DNA of 64,000 bases from Viscum album. Its lineage: Eukaryota > Streptophyta > Magnoliopsida > Santalales > Viscaceae. Position 1 is the first letter of the stretch, and each line of letters begins with the position of its first letter. The position numbers and the translations under genes were made by a program. Positions 13,101 to 26,018 of this stretch are shown one piece after another. The stretch spans positions 1,017,065,343-1,017,129,342 of the forward strand of contig OY728159.1 in the NCBI GenBank assembly GCA_963277665.1, given 5' to 3'. The notes below the pieces were generated by a model, which made no database searches, had not been told where the DNA came from, and was given only the letters and a program-made list of their open reading frames with translations.

Positions 13101-13786
13101 TTGATGTGGGATATTATGAGCGGTTTCATGACTATGGAAGGTATGAAATCATAATGATGTATATTATTGGGGCATTAGAGTGACGAACTTTTGGGCAAGT
13201 GGTTATAGGATACATCTTGATGTACATATATTCATTTAATATAATGATACTATACATGGATTCAATATTCACTAAGTTTGAATAATTGAGGTTGAATTAT
13301 ATTTTACCTAGTATAGGTACATTTTGGTTCTATTATTTATTTGAAATGTAACTAAGATTGTTCTCTAACATTTTTATGATTGGTTTTATGGAGGATCATA
13401 CTGAGTATATGTGTATTCTTATCCCTATATACAAATAAGTTTTTTAGGTTTATGGGAAGAATTTGGGGACCTATCTAGTTATTACTATATCAAAGCATCG
13501 AGTTTCTTTTAAACTAATATCTATATAAGTTCTCTTTTGGTATTTTATTTTTGATTCCTTGGTTTTGTATTCCATTTACATGAATTCTGAATTAGTTTTA
13601 TTTTAAATTTTATAGATATTATTAATGTTTTATATTATGTTAATGTGACTTATGAGGGTAATGCCCCAATTATTTTACACCCACGACACTAGTTTCCAAC
13701 TCATGGCCTATTTATGGAGGGTTAGAGGGTCACACTCATCTTAACGCCAACCTAGGATGGTTTCCTGGTAAAGGAATGGAATTACA
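10191..13786 (+). repeat. Probable 3' LTR and decayed flank of gypsy element 2
   Basis: No coding motif is visible. The position directly after a pol C-terminus suggests LTR. The last 150 bases (a tatgaggg...ggtcacactcatc...cctgg...gaattaca pattern ending at 13786) resemble the terminal block of element 1's LTR, which ends ...cctgggatattaca. I could not locate the LTR start or a partner copy, so the extent is an inference. Confidence 0.3.
13037..13077 (+). repeat. ATG/ATT trinucleotide microsatellite
   Basis: A short run of gatgattatgatg-type trinucleotides with a few substitutions. Confidence 0.8.
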
Positions 13787-16700
13787 TAAATAATATTAAA
13801 TGTTTTTTATTCATCGTTTTTATATAATATATGAATAGTTCATATATATAATTTTTTATATTTTATAAATAATATAGTTTAAATAAATTTCATATAAAGG
13901 ATACTATGAAGAAATTCTTATTAAAAGTAGATATAAAGAATTTATAATTTTTTATGAATATTTTATAAATTTTTTATCACATGTTTAAATATATGATTTT
14001 TTAATTTTTTTAGTTAATTTCATTATTTTTTCATTTATAAAATAAAATTCATATAAATAATCATTGTATTATTTAGAGTAATGTGTTAAATTGCTTCAAT
14101 ATTTTTTCATACTTTTATATAAGAAGTTAAATACTATATATAATAATTGATTTGGTTTTATTATATAATGAATTTGATTTTAATGAGGATATGAGCTTGA
14201 ATTTAAGGGATAGTTATAATTTATACATTTTAGGTGTTTTAATTTAATTTTAATTATGGTCTCTTAAAATTAAAATGGACTTTTTTAGAGGTACTTTAGG
14301 CTTGACTACTCATTGTCCTGGAGGCTTATGCTTTGCCTAAAAAAGAGGGGGTTGGATACATTTCACTCAAAGATTAAACTTTTAAGTATTTTTTATTTCA
14401 TATAGTTCCAATTTCTTACTTGAAAGGGTTTTATATACCTTGTAAATAAGATTCCTTTGAATGTATATGAATATAGTTAAATATAAATTTTGGTTAATAA
14501 GATGTGCTAGGAGTTGTTAACTGGTTACAAGTCAATATGTTTGGAAAAAATTGGTTTGGTTAAATGAATCTAATTACAAAAATAAATAACTAGATTCATG
14601 AATACATGAAAAGGTAATAACTATAAATAAAATGTTGAGATCAAATCCTCAATTAAAATACTAAGTGTTATATTTCTCCAAAAGTAAAAACTTTTCCGGA
14701 CCTCAACCATCTAACTAAGAAGGTTCATTCCAAGAAGGGTGTATCTGGATTATGTTTTGTATAGAAAGAATATAAAGAGGTGACCCTAACAGTTATGTTC
14801 TCCATTTTTGGAATTTTATCTTGGTTATACTTATCTGGAAAACCATAAGAGTTAGGATGTGATAGTAATATTATTTTTTATCTATATAATGGATTTGATA
14901 AATAGGGTTCCTCTTAACTACAAATTATTCATATTTGATATGATTTACATGATTGTCTTCTTAAATATCTAATGTTATGAGTTTCAATCCAATGTGTGGA
15001 CATGGCTTAGAGATATAATCTTCGCCCACTAAAATATATGATGAATTTAAAATGAGTCATCGTTTTAGTGATAATACATTTAAAAAATCATTTTAAATTG
15101 ATTATATAATATGACATGTATCCAACAAGAGCTTCTATTTCATATAAATGATTTCATCATCATCATAAATTATGTTGAGATATAACCAAGAGTAAAGAAA
15201 AACATAATGTAATAAAAAAATTGATATGTATAGAATCATAGGAATTGTTTTTTAGTGGGAGGGAAAATTATATGTGTTTTAGAAAACACATACCTAAGTA
15301 AGATTATATTGAAATTATTCAATATTTGAATCAAGATTATTATTATAGAAAAAGAGTGATTCACTAAATATTTCAGAATTCATTAAATACAATATGACCA
15401 AATGATATTTATTCTATACTGACACACTCAATGTGATTGAATGTGCTAGTGACTTGGTGATATTAAAAATATCCTTTAATATATTATCTATATATTCAAT
15501 TAATTCTATAATTATGTCCCAAAAATTTCCAATTATTTCATTGAGTTCGTGGTATATTTATAATATTTCAGCAAAGTGTTGAGGATAATGAAACTATGCA
15601 TGTCTTTTTTGGGTTCTTTTGCTAAGTTCAAAGTAAATGAGAGTAACCATTTGAGATATAAATAAAAAGATTGGATTTTTCTAATATCAATACATGGTCA
15701 TTGAAACCATGAGTTTTTATTATGGTATATAAATATTCAATATTTGATGTAATTATCCAATATACTTGAAAGGGTCTGGTGAACTTCATAAACGGTCCAT
15801 ATAAATTATTTTCATTACAGAAACCAAATCATATATTTTTTAGGCTATATAATAAAAAAATATATATTAAATATATAAAAGACCTAAAATTCAAGTAAAT
15901 AATTGGTAAATTATATTATTTGAATTAAATTAATCAAGCAAAGGGTTATTAAATTATGAACATAATAATCATTTAAAAACATACAGTTAAATGTAAAGTA
16001 GAATATCAAGATCAGATGGATCTTTATAAAGTATTTTTACTTCCATATTATTTATTTCATTTGATAAGAAAAGTTTTTTTGTGAACATGGAATTTTTATA
16101 AATAATATCATTTAATACACATGGAATATGTTTCATTATATTATTTAATATGCTTGAAAGGAAAATGAAGAAAAAAATACTTTATCCTTGATTTTAGAGT
16201 TTATCTAGATGTTTTCTAAAATATAAGATATATTATCCCACAACCATTTACTTCAATATTTTGAATTATAATATTATTTCTAGAATAACACTCCAAACAC
16301 AAATAATTCCATATTATATATTCCATAAGTTTATTATTTGTTAAATATTCCTAGTAAATGGAATTATTTGTTATTTTCTAAACACAAAATATTTTATGTA
16401 ACATATCACGATATTCTAGAGAGAATGTAGTTTCTAAGATACTAGTGGGAGTATATATGGATGTAGATAAATTTGAGTGAAAAAATAAAATATTTTTCAT
16501 GTAAAAATATAATTTTAATTTCAATTTATATTATAATGGATTTTAAGAGGTGTTGGTAAAAGAATAATGTAAAGAGTAAAATTATTTAGAAAAATATTTT
16601 AATTGAAATTCTAATGGAAAAGTTTCTAATAATGAAGATGATAATAGAAATTAAAAATTTATAAGTATACATCAAAAGTTATAAACATTTTAACATTGGA

Positions 16701-18029
16701 TGTTGTGAAGTAAAATAGTTTCGTTACATATTCAATAAGTTGAATACTAGGGATACGATTCTTAATTCTCTTCATTGTTAAAGGAAAAATTATTTATAAA
16801 TGTTACTCACTAAAGTAGTTATGAGGGTGGGTTATATTTGATGTCCATTAAGATAAGTGATGGTAATTACATAAAAATGACATGAGATTAACAAAATCCA
16901 TAAAGTGTTGTAAACATAAGGCAGATCTGGTTATATATCATAATATTTGTGATTAGATGAGTGATTATGTATGATTTTTTAAATATCCTTATATTATTTT
17001 AAAAATATAAAATGTATCGTGTGAAACAAAATCTAGTCTTACCATTACAATTCTTTTATATTAGATATATATATTTTGGAAAGTTTAATGATAATTGACC
17101 TCACAAAGAATAACATTAAATTGTCCATAAAAGAAGTTTATCATGGAGTTTTATAAGTTTTTGTTAGATATTGATATTTGTGTGAGTGAGATTTTTTATA
17201 GATATATGAAATATGATCATGAGGTGAAAAATCAGGTTTGTGAGCTCATTAATCCTATTACTCCAGAAACCCCCATTTGTTTAGAAGACACCTTTTGGAT
17301 CCTAACTCATGGAATAAGGACTATAACATTAAAATGTAGAGATTCATGAACTAAATGCTTTAAAACTAAGAATACAATATACCCCATCCACCATATTGAA
17401 ATGAATCACACCAAATATTTATCAACTCTCAGAATGAGAACATAATAAAAATACACAAAATGAATTACCAAAAGAATTATATATTTAATAAAAGTTGTTA
17501 CTAAATGGTAGAAAATTGTTTCATTCTTTATTTAATTGAATATGAATATCAAAATTGATTCAAACTATACAATTGATCCCACCATAGATATTTATAATAG
17601 GGTTTATATAGTGAAACCAGTGCTTCCACATTCCAGCCTTAATTGGGAGTCCATCATTAATCATGGACATGTTTGGATGCTCGTAGGATTGAACCACCTA
17701 AATTATTGAAATCTAATTAATATTTTGTGGTTTTAAATTATCCTCCATCAACAAATAATAGTAAAATTCCAACCGGTTCTAGAACATTGTTTTCTTAACC
17801 ATCCCTGCATCTACTAATATTTTTCTTCTATGATCCCCCTCTATATCTGAATCACGTATTTTATATTTTATCATTCAAAAATCAAATAAATGGAACAAGA
17901 AATAATATTTCACACATTCATCGCAATATCATACTCAAAAACTAATTTCAAGGATTTGGGTTAATCCTGACACTTAGAAAAAAGTTTAACACTTCATCAT
18001 ATATAGAAACAAAAAATCTATTTTTTCCT
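13787..18029. other. AT-rich intergenic or decayed repeat, no gene recognised
   Basis: Over 4 kb of very AT-rich DNA with poly-A/T runs, especially 13800-14100 and 15800-16700. The downstream side of the minus-strand copia relic must contain its 3' LTR if it survives, but I found no clear LTR partner. The 68-codon open frame at 17143-17349 (+) has no motif I recognise and is probably chance. Confidence 0.5.
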
Positions 18030-21000
18030 AGGTCACCCAATTCCCAATGATCCACAATTTTTCCTTAAAATTTCATAGAGAAAACCTTTTTCAATATGTT
18101 GGTTTGATTCTATATACCACCACTAATTTATATTTATATCACTCTATCCTTGAGTTATTCTAGAATAAAGTGGTATTTAAGATCTTAACATTGTATATGT
18201 GTAAGAAAATATGGATTATTCCCCAAATGAATATTTCTATGATAATAATACAATAATAATAAATTTTATTTACATACTTTGAGCTCTTAGAAAAATTAAC
18301 TCATCCAAAACAATTATATTTAAGATTCTATAATGTGTATGTACTCAGCTTCTATAGTTAAAATTGAAACTAATAACTATAGTACTGATATCCAACTTAT
18401 GGTAATCCCTTCTAAGTTGAACACAAAACCCATGGTCTACATCAAGGAATTAGAACCCCCATAAAGTCTATATTAACTTACCTTGTATTGGATCATCCAT
18501 TCCAAATCACATTTCAATTTCTTCCAAACCTATAATATATCAAAAAATATGCTTCACCACTTCTCAGTTCTCTATTCATGGATTCTCTGTATACCTAATG
18601 AAATTTCCCACTATATAATCAATGTCTATCCTTATAAAAACCATGGAATAAATCAATATTTTGGAAATTGGTGGAAAAAAAATTTCACACATGCATAGAC
18701 TCATCATATTTTTAAAGTGTTTCATCATTGGAAAAATTGAAATTACCAGGAAATGTGGTGGTCATAGGTTTACATCAATTCATTTATATTCTTTCGGTTA
18801 CCTTCATTATATATACATATGATATAGAACCAATGTTTTGGTCTACTTATCCCTCGTGATTTGTATCCCCAAAATATTTTTAGCCTCAATGAGATCCTTT
18901 ATTTCAATCCATCAAGAAAAATTATATTTTAACTCATTAATATAATCTATATTTATTTTGGCTAGTGTAATATCCTCCATTCATAATATAATTAAAACAT
19001 AACATTTTTTATTGAACACCTTATCTATATTTCTCTGGAAAAAAAAATTATTATCCATTAAGGCATCAAATTTATGGTTCAATATCCATGGAACATTATT
19101 TAAACCATACATGATCCTTTTTATATTGAAAACCAATCCTTAGTTCCGTTTATCAATAATACTCTTTAGGTCTTACATAAATATTTCCACCTATAAATCA
19201 CCATAAAGTAATGTTTTTTCACATCTATATATTCATGATGAAATCTTTATAATGCTATAAGACATAGAACTTTTTGGATTTATATATTCTTAAATATAAG
19301 AGGAAATACTTTAGTTAAATATATCCCTTCCTTATGTTGTAACATTTTTGAAACTAACCAGTCATTGGAATATTTATAATCATTTTTTTAATCCTTATAT
19401 TGTTATATACATTTTTTAAAGTGACTTTAATCTTAATTGTAATTAAATCAACTCTTAGGTTACTTTTATAGGAAACAAATTTATTTCCTCTTTCAAATAT
19501 AACTTCCACTTTTTATAATTGTTGATGATTTAAAACTATTTTTTATATTTTACGTTATCCTTAATCTATTAAAATCAACTATTAAAGACCTATGTTGAAT
19601 AACTAGACTAGTTATATGATCTTGATAGACTTCATAATTTCCTATTGAGTTTTGGATACTTTTAAAACTACATCATTTTAAATACTTCCCCATGAATAAG
19701 TATCCTTGGTTATTTTTGGTAATTTTTGCCTAATTGGATCTTGTAGACTTCCAGTGCTTCATAAACATTTCATATCTTCAAATTTTATATACAAATAAAC
19801 ATGGGTATATTCACCTGATTCATTATTCCCAACTCCATCTTCCACTAATTTATAATCATTCAAAAAAACACTCATTAGAGATAAAAAAATTTATTTAAAT
19901 TATATTTTTTTATCTTTATACCAAATTTGAAACCCAAAAAAAATTCTCATGAACTACAATGAAAAATGTTTGGGGATTTTCTTCAATATTTTACATTGCC
20001 TTGACATCAACATTGATATATGTATTTCTTCCAGAAATTGTAATGTGGGAAATATCCTCTAGTTTTCAAGACCAAAACTATTCAATAATCTAGTTTCCCA
20101 TAAGTGTGGAATGACTTCTGTAAATGGTAAAATTATAAAAATTAATTGATACAAGAAAAAACTCTGCTAGGAAACCTATGTAAAACCTCTTTATCTGATA
20201 ATTCTCATTCGGTGTCTATTCCATTCACTTTAGCATTCTGTTTTATTTTATTATCTCAAGTAAAATCTACTCAAACCTGATTCCCTTTCAATAGAAAACC
20301 CAATGGAATTATACGATACCATACTCACTTCCATTGTCTAACCTTATGAACAAAAGATTATTTTCATTCTATTTATCTATTGTGGGTTTCCATCAAAGAA
20401 ACCCTCTGAAAATCATAGATTTTTTGTTAAGGAAGTATACACATACATTTTGAGAAACATCATTGATAAATTTAATATAATACATCAACAAATCATGAGA
20501 TCATATAAGAGTATGACCTCAAAATACATATATATTAGCTCTAACTTCAATTATTTAAGTATACTTATGTTTATAATTTACAATAACTTTTTATTATTTT
20601 TAAAGTCATAACTATCTCTTGTTTTTAAATCCATGTGACTAAGATTCATTACCCCTTTAGTCACTAAGAGATACATGTACTTTTCTCTTATATGCTCAAG
20701 ATGGAAATGAAATAACTTTGGAATTATAGAAGTGGTTGTCATATTAATTGTTACCTACTCCAACTTTCCCTATAGGTTTAATGTTCCATATTTGACACCT
20801 TCTTCCACACCCATGGATCAAGATGTGACCTTTCACACACATCATTAAAATGTTATACTAAGTCCTTATTTGTCTAGTTGACCTATGGAAATGATGTCCT
20901 TCCATAATTTGGGTAAGTTCTAAAATCATTATTACTCTAGAAAATATTCATATAATAACATATCTTTTTTTATGTTCTTAAGAGCCTCATCATCCTTAAT

Positions 21001-22100
21001 ATGCACCTTTCCAAATCTTCTAGAAAAATAGTCAGTAAGGATTCCTCACATAGATTTATAATGTAATGATGCTCCATAATCAATGACCCATGACTCCAAT
21101 ATAATATTGAAATATATAAGTAATCTGAATTTATCCTCAACTACGGTATTTGTAAAAATTCTTTAAGCACTCCATCCATAAATAACTCTAAGATCCTAAA
21201 AATATATTATTAATTACCCATTCTTCCCATAATACTAATATATGGGTCCAATCCTAGTTTATTTAGTTTGAATTATTTCCCTATTTTCATTATCTCCCTT
21301 ACAAACTTTATATGGAATGAAACATACTCTACCTTCCATGTTGAGAGTAGTTTTGATAAATGCCTAGACTTCCCTCATCTAGGTATCATTATTCAGAATG
21401 AGATCAAAAACTTCCTCAAAAACTAAATCAGACTTAATATAATACTTATTTATAGTGGTAACTAACATGTCTCTAAAATCATGGTGTGATTATAGAAACA
21501 TCAAATTCCACATTGGATTTACAAACTCTAATCCTAAAATTTCCAACTAACTCTAAATAATTTTTAAGGCATTGATGTAATTATTCATTATCCTTACTAG
21601 TGAAATTATCATGATGAATATCCTTTGAATCATAAAAAATTCTAATTATAGTTTGATTCTCATAAAAATATGTTAGTTCCATTATAAATTTTCTAATTCT
21701 CTTTACCTCCAAGAATGTTATAGGAAACATTCCCTTATAATGAAATTTATAACACACTATATGACTTCCAATAATGATTTTTCCATTTTCAGATATTCAA
21801 TTCATATTTATCGACTATAATGATTTGAAACTTAATGTCATTCTTGAAAAAATAACCCTCATTTAGATTTTTTTTCTAGAACACAAAATTTCATGTGTTT
21901 TGTTTTGATCCAATGAAGAACCACTTTCCAAAGGTAGGTTGTCATTGGGACTTTACTAGTGATTCTTGTGTCAGAAATTAGCTGATAGGATGGTAAGTTG
22001 GTCTTATCTTTCCAATTAGGGGTGGAATTATTTCCAACATAGATACTCTCTAAAATATTAATGTCATATTTTTTTAATCGTTCACAATAACATTAGTAAT
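18030..22100 (-). pseudogene. Ty1/copia gag-pol polyprotein relic
   Basis: Read on -, the expected copia order appears from high to low coordinates. Integrase is near 20316-20344 ('LRLDNGSEYG', the copia LRxDNGGEY motif). RT is at about 19240-18960: a 'LLYGDL' block (compare AFLHGDL), 'IKRIMYGLNN' (compare LKKSLYGLKQ), 'NHKFDALM', then a degraded YVDDILLA region. RNase H follows at about 18380 ('VSILTIEAEYI', compare VALSTTEAEYIA), then 'KYHFILE' and 'HIEKGFLYEILRKN' near 18170-18050, matching the conserved copia tail. Frameshifts and stops occur throughout, so no protein can be made. The gag end (about 22100) is only an estimate, and I did not identify the LTRs. Confidence 0.75.
18955..19250 (-). 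pseudogene. Copia reverse transcriptase core (best preserved segment)
   Basis: This is the clearest part of the copia relic. On - it contains a GDL motif, then 'FNIKRIMYGLNNVPWIL', 'NHKFDALMDN' and a 'VLIIL' stretch where copia has ILLLYVDDILLA. The metal-binding YVDD is destroyed by a stop and substitutions. Confidence 0.8.
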
Positions 22101-22259
22101 GATTCTAGTTTCCCTTAAGAAAATTGATTAACGAAAAACCCAAATTTAAAATGACATTGTATATGTGAATTATATATTATTTTATTTTATCTAGGTATAT
22201 AACCACACAATATTTTAACTTTATGTTTGTAGTAATTATGGATTTTTTATCCATCTCAT
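22101..22259. other. Short AT-rich spacer
   Basis: No recognisable feature between the copia relic and the diverged tandem array. Confidence 0.4.
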
Positions 22260-23910
22260 GAGGAACCGGTCTAATACAAAAGGTTTTAGGTGGTTTTGTG
22301 CAGTTGGGATTAGGCCCATGAGAGGATATTTTTATATATCCCTATAAAAGGAATCAAGACCTGCATAATTTCATGTTTCCTAACAAGAAAGTTCACTCCA
22401 TTTATGATCATTTTATAAGGACTATTTTGGTACCATTAAAGGTCATTTAACCATAAGAACATAATGTTCTTTTTAAGGTTTTTTTTCTATGACCAAATGG
22501 TTGATGGGATTAAACCTAATAGAGGAATCCTATATATCATGTTTAATTGAAATAAAATACCATAATGTTATGGTTTTCAAATTTTATTGTTATGTTATAG
22601 GACCATTCCTTTCAGTATGTCATCATGTAGTAATGACTAGTTCTTTATAGTTTATATTCATGAAACTTACATAACTAGGTAAACATTTCCTAGAAATGGT
22701 TAGTGTTTAACTTCCACACAAGAGAATCATATTTTTTATTGTTAACTACACAAGAGAGGGGATGTTTGGGGATTAAACCTAGTAGTTTTACCATATATGT
22801 ATCTCAATACTTTCTTATATTAGTTACATTATGTTAAAGAGAGAATATAATGGTAGGGGCTTACACCTAATATGAGGACCATATAGATCACATATACCAA
22901 AAAAGGAAGATAAAAATATTGATTTTATCTTACATATGTTATGTCCCATATGGATCATCCTATTTATTATTAAATATGTACGAAAAGATAAGGTAGGGTC
23001 TTACACCTAGTATGAGGCCTAAGAATGTGCCTGTGTTTTAAAAGGGTCTATAACATGAGATAGAGTTTGTCTTAAACATGGGTTTCCATTTTTGGTTCAT
23101 CCTATTTATCAGTAATTAAAATATATAGTGTATGGTTGTACATATGACCAAATAATATTCCCATATATAGTTTTATATATAACTTTATATTATAAACTAG
23201 ATATGGAAGGGTGGAAAAAATATTAGGGATTATACCTAATCAGAGGCCCTGGTATGAATCGGGTGTGCCGTAAAAGGGGTGACAATAGAATATTGGGTGG
23301 GGGTTATTCATGGTATATCATTATGGATCAACCTATATATCGGTATCTATACATAAGAAGTTAAGGGTGGGTATTAAAAAATTAGGAGGCCTTGGTGGGA
23401 TGCATATTCCATAAAAGGGGGGAAATCATGATACTAGGTAGGGTGTATGCATGGGATTACCCTTCTGGTTTATCTTGTCTATTAGAAACTAAATATAGGA
23501 GGTTAAGGTTGGATATTTCACACAATATTAGTCCCATATAATTATGTTTTAACCTCTATATATTAGTAAATTTATGAGGAATTAATACTAGAGTGGCCAG
23601 ACCTTGCACTTAGTAGAAGGCCTAGTAAGAAATGATTGTGTTGTAAGAGGGACTAAAATAGAAGTATGAGTGGGGATTAACCATGGGATTCCCATAATTC
23701 CAATATTTTATATTTTAAACTTTGAAATATAATATAAGGATGGGTCTTACACCTAGTAAGGGGCCCTAGTGGGATGTTTCTCCTATAAAATGGGTGAAAA
23801 CTGGAGACCTATTGGGTATTTTTCATGGGATACCCTTTCTAGTTCATCATATTTTTTTATAACTAATGATGAGTGTGTATGGTTTGGATTTACACCTAAA
23901 AGGATTCCCA
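22260..23910 (+). repeat. Diverged tandem repeat array, ~140-bp spacing
   Basis: The phrase 'gggtcttacacctagtatgaggcc' in diverged form recurs along the block: near 22510, 22770, 22860, 22993, 23225, 23371, 23604, 23740 and 23883, usually about 135-145 bp apart or near a multiple. Several units share a second phrase, 'cctataaaaggggtgaaa'-like, about 40 bp further on. Individual units are strongly diverged, so this is an old array, perhaps a satellite-like part of a lost retroelement LTR or UTR. Confidence 0.6.
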
Positions 23911-24199
23911 TAGTTTTTTTTCTTTGGTAAGTGAGATACATGAAATTATTTCAAGGTTCCAAGATGAGTGTTCGAACTCGAGAAATTCTAGGATACCTAG
24001 AGAATTATCTAGACTTGAGGAATTTTGGTAAACTATGAAGAGTATATTGGCTCGAGGAATTTTTTGAAACCAATAGAAGTATCTCAACTTTATTAATTTT
24101 GGTAAAATAGTATAAGTATCTTAACTTGAGGCATAAGTGAAAACCAAGGGGAATATCTAGTCTCAAGGTGTATAAGACATGCCAGTGTGCACGAAAAGT
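23911..24199 (+). repeat. Transition zone with short imperfect repeats
   Basis: Phrases such as 'cttgaggaattttggtaaac' recur with changes (near 24013, 24052 and 24090), about 30-40 bp apart. It appears to be an eroded edge of the following 30-bp array. Confidence 0.45.
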
Positions 24200-25240
24200 G
24201 GATGGATGAATTAGAGCCTCGCTATATGGAAAATAGTGAATTTGATTCCTTATAAAGTGGATTGGGTGAATTAGAGCTCATGCATATGAGATTGGGTGAA
24301 TTTTATCCCAACTATAGGGACCTTAAAGGATTGGATCCCAATAATAGGGACCTGGGTGAAGTGGATCCTAGGTATATAAACATGGGTGAATTATTGAATA
24401 ATCCTAGGGACCTAGTAAAATTGGATCCCTTGTATAGGGACTTGGGTTTATTAGATCCTAGGTAAGAAACATTATTGATTTAGTTCCTTGGTATAGAGAT
24501 CTCATAGAATCAGATATGGGGTATAGATTCATGGGTTAATGGAGATATACTATAGAGTCCTAGGTGTATTTGAGTGGTAAAATTAGAGCCCATATATAGA
24601 GACATGGAAAAATTGGATCCCTAATTATGGGACTTGGATGAAATGGAACCTTGGTTATAGGATCATGTGAAACTGGTACTCATGTATGAAGACTTGGTCA
24701 AAGGGTCACATAATTATTGAGGCTTGAGTGAAGGTTCCTCTAATTATTAAGGCTTGTGAGAAGGATATCTTATGTGTTGATGCTCTAAAAAAATATTTTA
24801 CCAAGTATTGTGTCCTATGAGAAGGTTGAACCAATTTTTGTGTATTGGGAAATGATCTTCCCAAGTGTAGGGTCCTTAGAGAAAGTTCACTTTATTATAG
24901 GGGAATGTAAATAATCTCACTCTATTATAGGGTCCTTAATTAAGGCTCTCCCAAATAATGATACCTTGTAAAAGTTTCACCATAGAGGGATTACCTAGGA
25001 TAATTTTCACTCATATAGGAGACTAAGGTGAAGTCACTCAACCTAGTAAAAAACATGGTTATGTAGTATACCTGGTTGAGGTCTTTCTTAGGTAGGAGAC
25101 CTTAGTGTTTTCATATTCATGTATGAGACCTGGGAAAAGTAACACTCAAGTAGAATGCTTGGGAAAAGTCATGATTAGATAGAAATTCATGAGGATAACT
25201 TTATAATGTGGATCCATATTATATAATCATATGGATAACC
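24200..25240 (+). repeat. 30-bp minisatellite array (about 34 units)
   Basis: Units of the form 'gacctgggtgaattggatcc' plus 'caactatagg' run in a constant 30-bp register. The gggtgaa core lies at 24264, 24294, 24354 and 24384. From 24601 to 24780 six consecutive units begin gacatgg, gacttgg, gatcatg, gacttgg, ggcttga and ggcttgt exactly every 30 bases. Beyond 24800 units are more diverged (tgtcctatgagaagg, ggtccttagagaaag) but mostly keep the period. Confidence 0.85.
24262..24465 (+). other. Open frame made of decapeptide repeats (by-product of minisatellite)
   Basis: Because the unit is 30 bp, this 67-codon open frame encodes 10-residue repeats such as LGEFYPNYRD, LKGLDPNNRD, LGEVDPRYIN and LVKLDPLYRD. 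It has no signal peptide, domain or upstream promoter I can see. The frame breaks at a TAA just after 'LDPR', while the DNA repeat continues for hundreds of bases. I therefore treat it as non-genic. Confidence 0.6.
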
Positions 25241-26013
25241 AGGGTGCTTTCCACACATGTAAGGAGGATTTAGATTACATAGGTTAAACATAGCTCATAA
25301 CTCTATTTATCTTCTAGAAGTCAACCTCATCATTCAAAATGAGGACTCTTTGGGTCTATTTTTTAAATTATGGGGACTAAGTAATGGTTCTTAACATAGA
25401 GTACATGAGTCTGTGGTCTTGGGTGAATATTCTCTTGTCATGTGAACATGGTCACATGAACCTGGGCATATAGACCATGGATAGCACTGCTAATGTGGAT
25501 GATGAAATCTAAAATTTTACAAATTTCTATCTATATTTAACAGTTATAATCCCATCAAACCATTCTATGATCTGGGTATTAATCAAATTCTCACCCTTTG
25601 GTGAAATTATTTATTTAAAATATAAATGTATAAAATTATGTATTTTAAAATTTGAAATAATTTTTGGAATTAATTTCAATCCATACAATGATTTTAAATC
25701 CAAGAATTTAATTATTAAAGAAAATAATTCTAATTTTAATTTTTTATATTTTCCTATAAATAATATTAATTTATCCCATATTTAATTATATATTAATTTA
25801 TATATGGAAAATATGTAAATCTTATATTTGATTGGCCGTGAAATTTTCCTCTATGAGGTTATGTCAAGACTTTCCTATCGACTATAACATTCCACATACA
25901 TGTGAAGGTGTGATCTTTAAAAGCTGAGTATATGTGGTTACCATGTTCCATAGTGTTCATAAGGATTGTTTCTTAGGGATACATAGAGGTTAATCCTATA
26001 TATAAATTCCTTT
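25241..26013. other. No gene recognised
   Basis: AT-rich DNA between the minisatellite and the left LTR of the large nested element. A short 'cacatgaacctgggcatat' phrase near 25453 resembles the sequence beyond the right LTR at 63954-63990. The open frame at 25567-25785 has low-complexity AT-driven composition. Confidence 0.45.
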
Positions 26014-26018
26014 ATCAT
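26014..26018 (+). repeat. Candidate left target-site duplication of Athila element (ATCAT)
   Basis: ATCAT precedes the LTR start TGCACC. ATCAT also occurs at 63940-63944, overlapping the last base of the right LTR by one, so the duplication is imperfect or one base was lost. Confidence 0.45.

Noticed and set aside
17143..17349. 68-codon open frame on + as a small host gene
   Set aside because: No family recognised, no TATA or intron signals, and it is surrounded by decayed repeats.
24262..24465. Decapeptide-repeat open frame as a structural protein gene
   Set aside because: The DNA repeat continues far beyond the frame, which closes by stop; no promoter or signal. The repeat explains the frame.
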